12,094 nucleotides of DNA, taken from the NCBI GenBank assembly GCA_021014945.1, contig MU266829.1, forward strand, positions 1 through 12,094, written 5' to 3'. The translations under genes and the position numbers were made by a program. Of this stretch, positions 8,204 to 12,094 are shown one piece after another (position 1 is the stretch's first letter; the number at the start of each line of letters is the position of its first letter). The notes beneath the pieces were generated by a model that saw only the letters and a list, made by a program, of their open reading frames with translations, was not told where the DNA came from and searched no databases. Origin of the DNA: Leucogyrophana mollusca (lineage: Eukaryota > Basidiomycota > Agaricomycetes > Boletales).

Positions 8204-10746
8204 ATGCCACTTGCTCGATGCCGAGTTGGTCTTGTTATTAGCCGACCTTTGCTTTTGATGGACTGACAACTCAACATCCAGTTTTATGAAGAGGACGGCC
8301 GGCCGATTAGGGGTGGCTGTCATAAGCACACTAACGGGCAACAGTGTGGATTCATTCACCCCGACGATGCCGCGTGGTCCTCAGCACCCCAGTCGCGCGG
8401 ATTCGGCAGAGGCGGAGGTTCTTTCGTGCGTAAAATCTCGTCGCTTTGAAGTTGGGCGTTTAGGCCATCTCATGCACCTAGGGAGAATCTCGTGGTCGCG
8501 GTCGGGGCAGAGGACGAGGGCGCGGTGGGGGTGACTTTGGCGACTCACACAACACCCAGTCAACAACTTCGGCTTGGGAATCTGGAACTTGGGATTCTGG
8601 AGGTGGTTCTGGTTGGGCAGCAGCTGGATCCACTGCTCCTGATGCAGGCACAGGCTCCGCATGGGCCAAGAATGACTCGGGCGCATCTACCTGGCCCGCG
8701 AAAGATGCAGGAGCCTCTACATGGCCCGCGAATGACGCAGGTGCCTCTACATGGCCCGCGAATGATGCAGGTGCCTCTGCATGGCCCTCGAATGACGCAG
8801 GCGCTTCCTCATGGCCCGCGAAGGATGCAGGCGCCTCTGCGTGGCCCTCGAATGACGCAGGCACTTCTGCGTGGCCTGCGAAGGATGCAGGCACCTCTAC
8901 ATGGCCCGCGAAGGATGCAAGCGCCTCTGCATGGCCCACGAATGACGCAGGCGCTTCCGCATGGCCCGTGAAGGATGCAAGCGCCTCTGCATGGCCTTCG
9001 AATACCGGTGGCGGCGATGGCAACGGATGGGGATCCACCGACTGGTCCAAGGACCCTGCGCCAAAGGAGGCCGCCACTCCCGCACCCGCTCCGGAGTAAG
9101 TTCGCAGTCTCTGTTTGACCACCACTTGGTTTATCGTTGATTCGCAGACCGCGCAGTGGAAGAAAAGCTGCTTTCTCATTGTCGAGACCTGTCGATGCTG
9201 GCTGGTCCACCAGAGCCAATAAGACTACAGTCCCCCCTATAGACACCAAATCTGCAAACACTCCTATGGACGTAGACCGTTACTCCCCGCCCCCGCCATC
9301 CCGGACCACACCCCCACCCAGGCCTGTGTCGGATTTTGGCAGACAACACATGAACAGCGGCGTCGACATCGACAAGTGGCGAACGGAGACCGCTGAGAAG
9401 CAAAGAGCGCCTTCGCCTTCATTGCCATCACCGACCAAGTCCAAGAAAACTCCCGAAGATGAGCGGCGAAGCAATTACAAAAGACTCATAGTGTACGGTG
9501 CCTCCTTTTGCGCGTAAATTACACTCTTACCGTCCTCACAGATGCATCGAGCAAGCAGTGCGAGCAAGAACGGCTCTCACCGAAGCCGAAAAGGAGCGTG
9601 ACCGATGGCGGACTACCCAAAAGTCCCCTGCGTATTCTCGCATTGGCGACGCAGGACGGCAAATTCTCGAGACGAAGCGTATGGAGTTGGAAAGTGCCAT
9701 CGGAGAGCGGCGGGGAAAGCTCTCAGCTGCTATAACAGAGATAATGGAGCTCGAGGGCGCCCTTTCTTCCGGTTACGACTTCTACGACCGCTACGACGTT
9801 GGCGCGGAAGTGGACACTTACATCAACGAAGCCAAAAGCTATATCGCCGATATGCGGCCATTGCTCATCAACGCTTTACGCTCGAGGCCACAAGCAGACC
9901 CCCCCTCCGCCCCCTCGCAGTCGCCAAATATCTCTCTCGAGGACGGGCAAATATCACCATATGACGAGCTGGCTTTCCTGCGAACTGAGCTACAGAAATT
10001 GGAAGAACGCATCGATGAAGTCGAAATTGATCGTATGACGGTTACGCATGCCGTGACGCCGACGGTTAAAAGTATCAGCGAGCGAATTGAGGCCAAATTC
10101 CGGGAAGTGCGCCTCGCACGAGCCGCGGAGCGTGCCAAGTCACCCAAGCCCATTGTCATTCCCGCGCACATACAACAGTTGATAGAAGATGTCTCACAGA
10201 AACCCAAGGAGCTTGGGGCACAGCTGGACATATGTGCCGCTAGTATCGAGGAGGCCCGCGCCCAAGCTCACGCCGTCGCAGAAGACTTAAAGCAAACGAA
10301 GGCCGAACACGCGGAGGTCATGGCAATGCTGAAGAGGGTGGGTCGTCTCTTGTCCTTGACTTGCACGTACGCTCATTTTCTGAAACTAGAAATCCGAGGA
10401 ACTTGCCGCTCAGGAGCGCTTGCGGGAAGAGCAAGCTTCACAGCTGAAGTCTCTTAAGGAGCAGGTCCAAGCCCTGGTGGCTCAAGCATCCCCCAACCCC
10501 CCGGAGTCCCCTATGCAGTTGATGCTCCAGAATCTTTCCCCTGGAGTTGACTCATTGGTCGCCCGAGTAGTTGCCAGAGACCTACCACCTGTCCTGGCTG
10601 AATTCAGGCGGGAACATATGGCGGAAATCGAAGATTGCCATAAGGACGCTCTCCTATACTTTTGGGAACAGTTGAGATTGCCCCTTTCGGTGGCGGGAGC
10701 AACCTTTGACTGGTCTCGAAACCAAAGTGGTTCGCCCGATACATAA
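8204..10746 (+). CDS. CCCH zinc finger, RG-rich, tryptophan-repeat, coiled-coil protein
   Basis: Not a family I can name. Exons: 8204-8224, 8282-8425, 8482-9095, 9148-9492, 9542-10337, 10390-10746. Introns are 49-57 bp; all junctions keep frame, total 2,277 bases, 758 residues. The N-terminus forms a CCCH-like finger: C6, C20, C29, H33 (ARCRFYEEDGR ... CGFIHPDD), spacing C-x13-C-x8-C-x3-H; C6 comes from the seven-codon first exon. Next is an RG-rich patch (about 45-74), then twelve 10-residue repeats of type SAWPSNDAGA (about 114-233), a Pro-rich Ser-rich linker with MDVDRYSPPPP, and long charged helices (about 375-670) predicted as coiled coil. The tail ends ...SGSPDT. A zinc finger with RG repeats suggests RNA binding; the coiled coil suggests oligomerisation. 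It is head-to-head with EDC4. Weakest points: the GTTGGT donor of exon 1 and the start codon; exons 3-6 are well supported. Confidence 0.78.
8656..9015 (+). repeat. Twelve 30-bp tandem units coding for a Trp repeat
   Basis: Twelve consecutive 30-base units lie in exon 3 of the CCCH gene, each coding ten residues with one tryptophan at a fixed place: S-[AST]-W-P-x-[NK]-D-[AS]-[GS]-[AT]. The first unit (SAWAKNDSGA) and the last (SAWPSNTGGG) are degenerate. From unit 5 on, Asn-Asp (AAT GAC) and Lys-Asp (AAG GAT) units mostly alternate, which suggests growth by 60-bp dimers. Many differences between units are silent. More tryptophans flank the array (WESGTWDSGG, SGW, NGWGSTDW). Confidence 0.93.
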
Positions 10747-10948
10747 CGCCACCAAATCTGCGCATCTTTGAACTCTGATACTTACCTGACATAGCACCAC
10801 AACTAGCAGTATTCGGACACACAGTAAAGTGATTGAATGACATTAATGACGAAAGGCAATGACCTACTGTACTTCTCGTATCCTCTTCATCGCAGTTCAT
10901 TATGATCCTTTTCTCAGGCCTGAAGAGGCAAAGATAATTAGACTCACG
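10747..10948. other. Convergent 3' spacer
   Basis: A 202-bp gap between the stop of the CCCH/Trp-repeat gene and the stop of the secreted-protein gene. It should hold both polyadenylation regions, so the 3'UTRs may overlap as antisense transcripts. No conserved element was seen. Confidence 0.6.
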
Positions 10949-11557
10949 TCAAACGCAGGTGAATTGGCTGCATACCGGATAGATTTTGCTGTGGTCTGCA
11001 GCGAAAATATCACCAGGCGAAGCATTGGACGCCTCAAACCCATGGGCAACGCATGTTCCTTTGCACGCCGTGGCAGAAAAGGCTATGGTGATATGGCTTG
11101 TGCTTTCCGATGGGCTTGGATGGAAATTGTTCTTGAAGGTGACATCCAGCGTGTCTGGCAGCGAAAGACCACTTTGAGCAGCGTTCAAAAGTCGCTGAGC
11201 TGAGGCCAAAGCAGTAGCCTGGAGTTTTACACGTGCGGCTTGTTTGGCTTCTGCTTTCTTTACCTTCGCCTGCTCCTTCTTGGTGGAGCCACCCGCAGGT
11301 ATAACGAAGTTTGCTAGGTCACCGGTATAGTCGGGGGTAATAGCGACAGCACGTTTTCTGATATCAGGCCTGTATTCACATCTGTTAGGCGGACGCCTCT
11401 CTTAGCGCATTGGATGCGTGGCTTACGAGGCAAGAGAGGTGGGGCTCCAGTCATCGTCAACGACATCGCGGCGAGCAATAGCACCTTCTGGGAAGGGAGC
11501 AGCACAAGCGGAAGCCACAAACGCGGCGAGAACGACAATCGTGAATTTGAACTGCAT
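10949..11557 (-). CDS. Small secreted orphan protein with Kex2-type sites
   Basis: Two exons (11557-11427 and 11369-10949) joined across a 57-bp intron (GTAAGC ... TACAG) give 183 residues. The first 19-20 residues are a clear signal peptide (MQFKFTIVVLAAFVA, cleavage near SACA/AP). Dibasic motifs RR (29-30) and RKR (48-50) fit processing by a Kex2-type protease in the Golgi, giving a mature chain from about residue 51. That chain has a Lys/Ala-rich amphipathic stretch (about 75-105), then a C-terminal part with four Cys (146, 150, 177, 182; CKGTC and CSQFTC), which could form two disulfides, and one N-glycosylation sequon (N159-A-S). No enzyme motif or known family is recognised; an effector, cell-wall or signalling role is possible but unproven. 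The gene has its own TATA box and probable leader intron. Confidence 0.8.
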
Positions 11558-11577
11558 GGTTGTGTGTGCGATGAATA

Positions 11578-11624
11578 CTGGAAGAAGGTCAGCAAAGCAA
11601 TAACCTATCGGCGAACCAACTCAC
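11578..11624 (-). other. Probable 5'UTR intron of the secreted-protein gene
   Basis: Starts GTGAGT (11624-11619), has TTGCTGACC as a likely branch site and ends TTCTTCCAG at 11578, 20 bases before the ATG. The 47-bp length fits the other introns in the window. Not confirmed by transcript data. Confidence 0.6.
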
Positions 11625-11747
11625 AGATTATCTGTCAAAGATTAAAGAAGCAAAAGTAGACTGCCAGAGTCTGAGCGAAATAAGGAGTGTAGGACGATTG
11701 AAGGTGACCCAAGTGGATGAAGAATTCTGTGTGTCAGCTGTCCTCTC

Positions 11748-11753
11748 TTTATA
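11748..11753 (-). promoter_or_regulatory. TATA box of the secreted-protein gene
   Basis: CCTATAAAGAG on the minus strand, about 190 bases before the start codon. That leaves room for a leader of roughly 120-160 bases containing the proposed 47-bp intron. It is the clearest TATA element in the window and suggests regulated rather than housekeeping expression. Confidence 0.6.
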
Positions 11754-11974
11754 GGCTTTCTTAGACGCCCAGACGCCAAACGAAACCGAAACGTCGCGAC
11801 GGCATCATCCCTCATCCTCTCTGCGATGTTGGCGGTGCTGACATGATGCTCCACTGCTATTGCAGGATCGGGTGGAAGATACAAGGGTGAACCCTCGTTA
11901 GGAACATCATGTGAGCTCATGTGAGCTGTACTCGGAGGCGCAGGACCCCTGATAATCCCTAGGGAACCCTGATT

Positions 11975-12009
11975 GCGGGGGGGTCGTCCTTGTCCGGACG
12001 CCCCCCCGC
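11975..12009. repeat. G/C-rich inverted repeat (hairpin)
   Basis: The left arm GCGGGGGGG-T-CGTCC (11975-11989) pairs with the right arm GGACGCCCCCCCGC (11996-12009) over 14 bp, with one bulged T at 11984 and a six-base loop. The run of seven G also makes the region prone to copy-number error. Confidence 0.8.
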
Positions 12010-12016
12010 CGCATCT

Positions 12017-12081
12017 GTCCGGACTTTGCACAGGGTCCGGGATTTTGGTCGATTTTGTCCGGATCGCCTCACAGGGTTCGG
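12017..12081. repeat. Imperfect direct repeats of 24-25 bp
   Basis: Copy one (12017-12040) and copy two (12057-12081) share the frame GTCCGGA ... CACAGGGTYCGG, with starts 40 bases apart. A third GTCCGGA begins at 11992 in the hairpin loop and arm. GTCCGGAC is itself a palindrome. The arrangement resembles subterminal repeats of a DNA transposon, but no transposase or terminal repeat is visible. Confidence 0.6.
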
Positions 12082-12094
12082 AAAAAATCAAAAA

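Larger units (their letters stand above)
11760..12094. other. Non-coding right edge with repeat-like structure
   Basis: No supported gene. The long minus-strand open frame here (11642-12091) runs over low-complexity and repeat sequence and has no domain. The stretch contains a perfect 10-bp tandem duplication (TCATGTGAGC, 11907-11926), a strong hairpin (11975-12009) and spaced GTCCGGA motifs. It may be the end of a mobile or repeated element that continues outside the window. Confidence 0.5.

Noticed and set aside
8492..8971. 159-codon plus-strand frame with repeated HGPRMTQ-type units
   Set aside because: Out-of-frame reading of the same 30-bp repeats; it does not connect to the downstream exons.
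8478..9179. 233-codon minus-strand frame rich in GHAEAPASF repeats
   Set aside because: It is the antisense shadow of the tandem array. The plus-strand frame continues through good splice sites into exons on both sides, while this frame has no splice context or partner exons.
10604..10900. 98-codon minus-strand frame after the stop of the secreted-protein gene
   Set aside because: It mostly overlaps the last CCCH-gene exon in antisense. The GTGAGT beside the stop of the secreted gene would give an intron too short at the nearest acceptor.
11642..12091. 149-codon minus-strand frame at the right edge
   Set aside because: It crosses the TATA region, a G/C hairpin and direct repeats, and has no domain or signal peptide. 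Most likely chance.
1..12094. tRNA, rRNA, CRISPR array or prokaryotic operon signals
   Set aside because: None seen by eye on either strand. The gene structure is eukaryotic and the only regular array codes for protein.

Overview
The window looks like nuclear DNA of a filamentous fungus, most likely an Agaricomycete (Basidiomycota). Genes are closely packed. Most are split by 47-57 bp introns with GTRAGT-like donors and CTRAC/CTGAC-like branch sites. Starts follow pyrimidine-rich tracts, and the EDC4 protein has the basidiomycete-style layout. No bacterial operon, rRNA, tRNA or CRISPR signal was seen. All exon models were built by hand from splice motifs and reading frame; none is backed by transcript data.

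Layout. 1-1053: gene-poor stretch ending in the promoter/leader of a bZIP gene, with AP-1/Yap-like sites and very short upstream ORFs. 1054-1950 (+): intronless bZIP transcription factor of the CYS-3/MetR/Zip1 (ATF4/GCN4-like) group. 1951-2601: convergent 3' spacer. 2602-7541 (-): ten-exon gene for EDC4/Ge-1, the mRNA-decapping scaffold of P-bodies. It has a long first intron and an apparent frameshift at a T6 run in the WD40 region. 7542-8203: shared divergent promoter region, holding a small Cys-containing ORF of doubtful status. 8204-10746 (+): six-exon gene for an unfamiliar 758-aa protein with an N-terminal CCCH zinc finger, an RG-rich patch, twelve 10-residue tryptophan repeats, a Pro-rich linker and a long coiled coil. 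10747-10948: short convergent spacer. 10949-11557 (-): two-exon gene for a 183-aa secreted orphan with Kex2-type sites, preceded by a probable 5'UTR intron and a TATA box. 11760-12094: non-coding, repeat-like edge with a strong G/C hairpin and spaced GTCCGGA repeats.

How the parts may work together. EDC4 and the CCCH/RG/Trp-repeat protein are head-to-head. One is a core mRNA-decay scaffold; the other has the architecture of an RNA-binding, condensate-type adaptor, with tryptophans spaced as in Argonaute-hook (GW/WG) proteins. A shared role in mRNA turnover or RNA silencing is an inference and the most interesting idea here. The bZIP factor and the secreted protein show no obvious functional tie to that pair.
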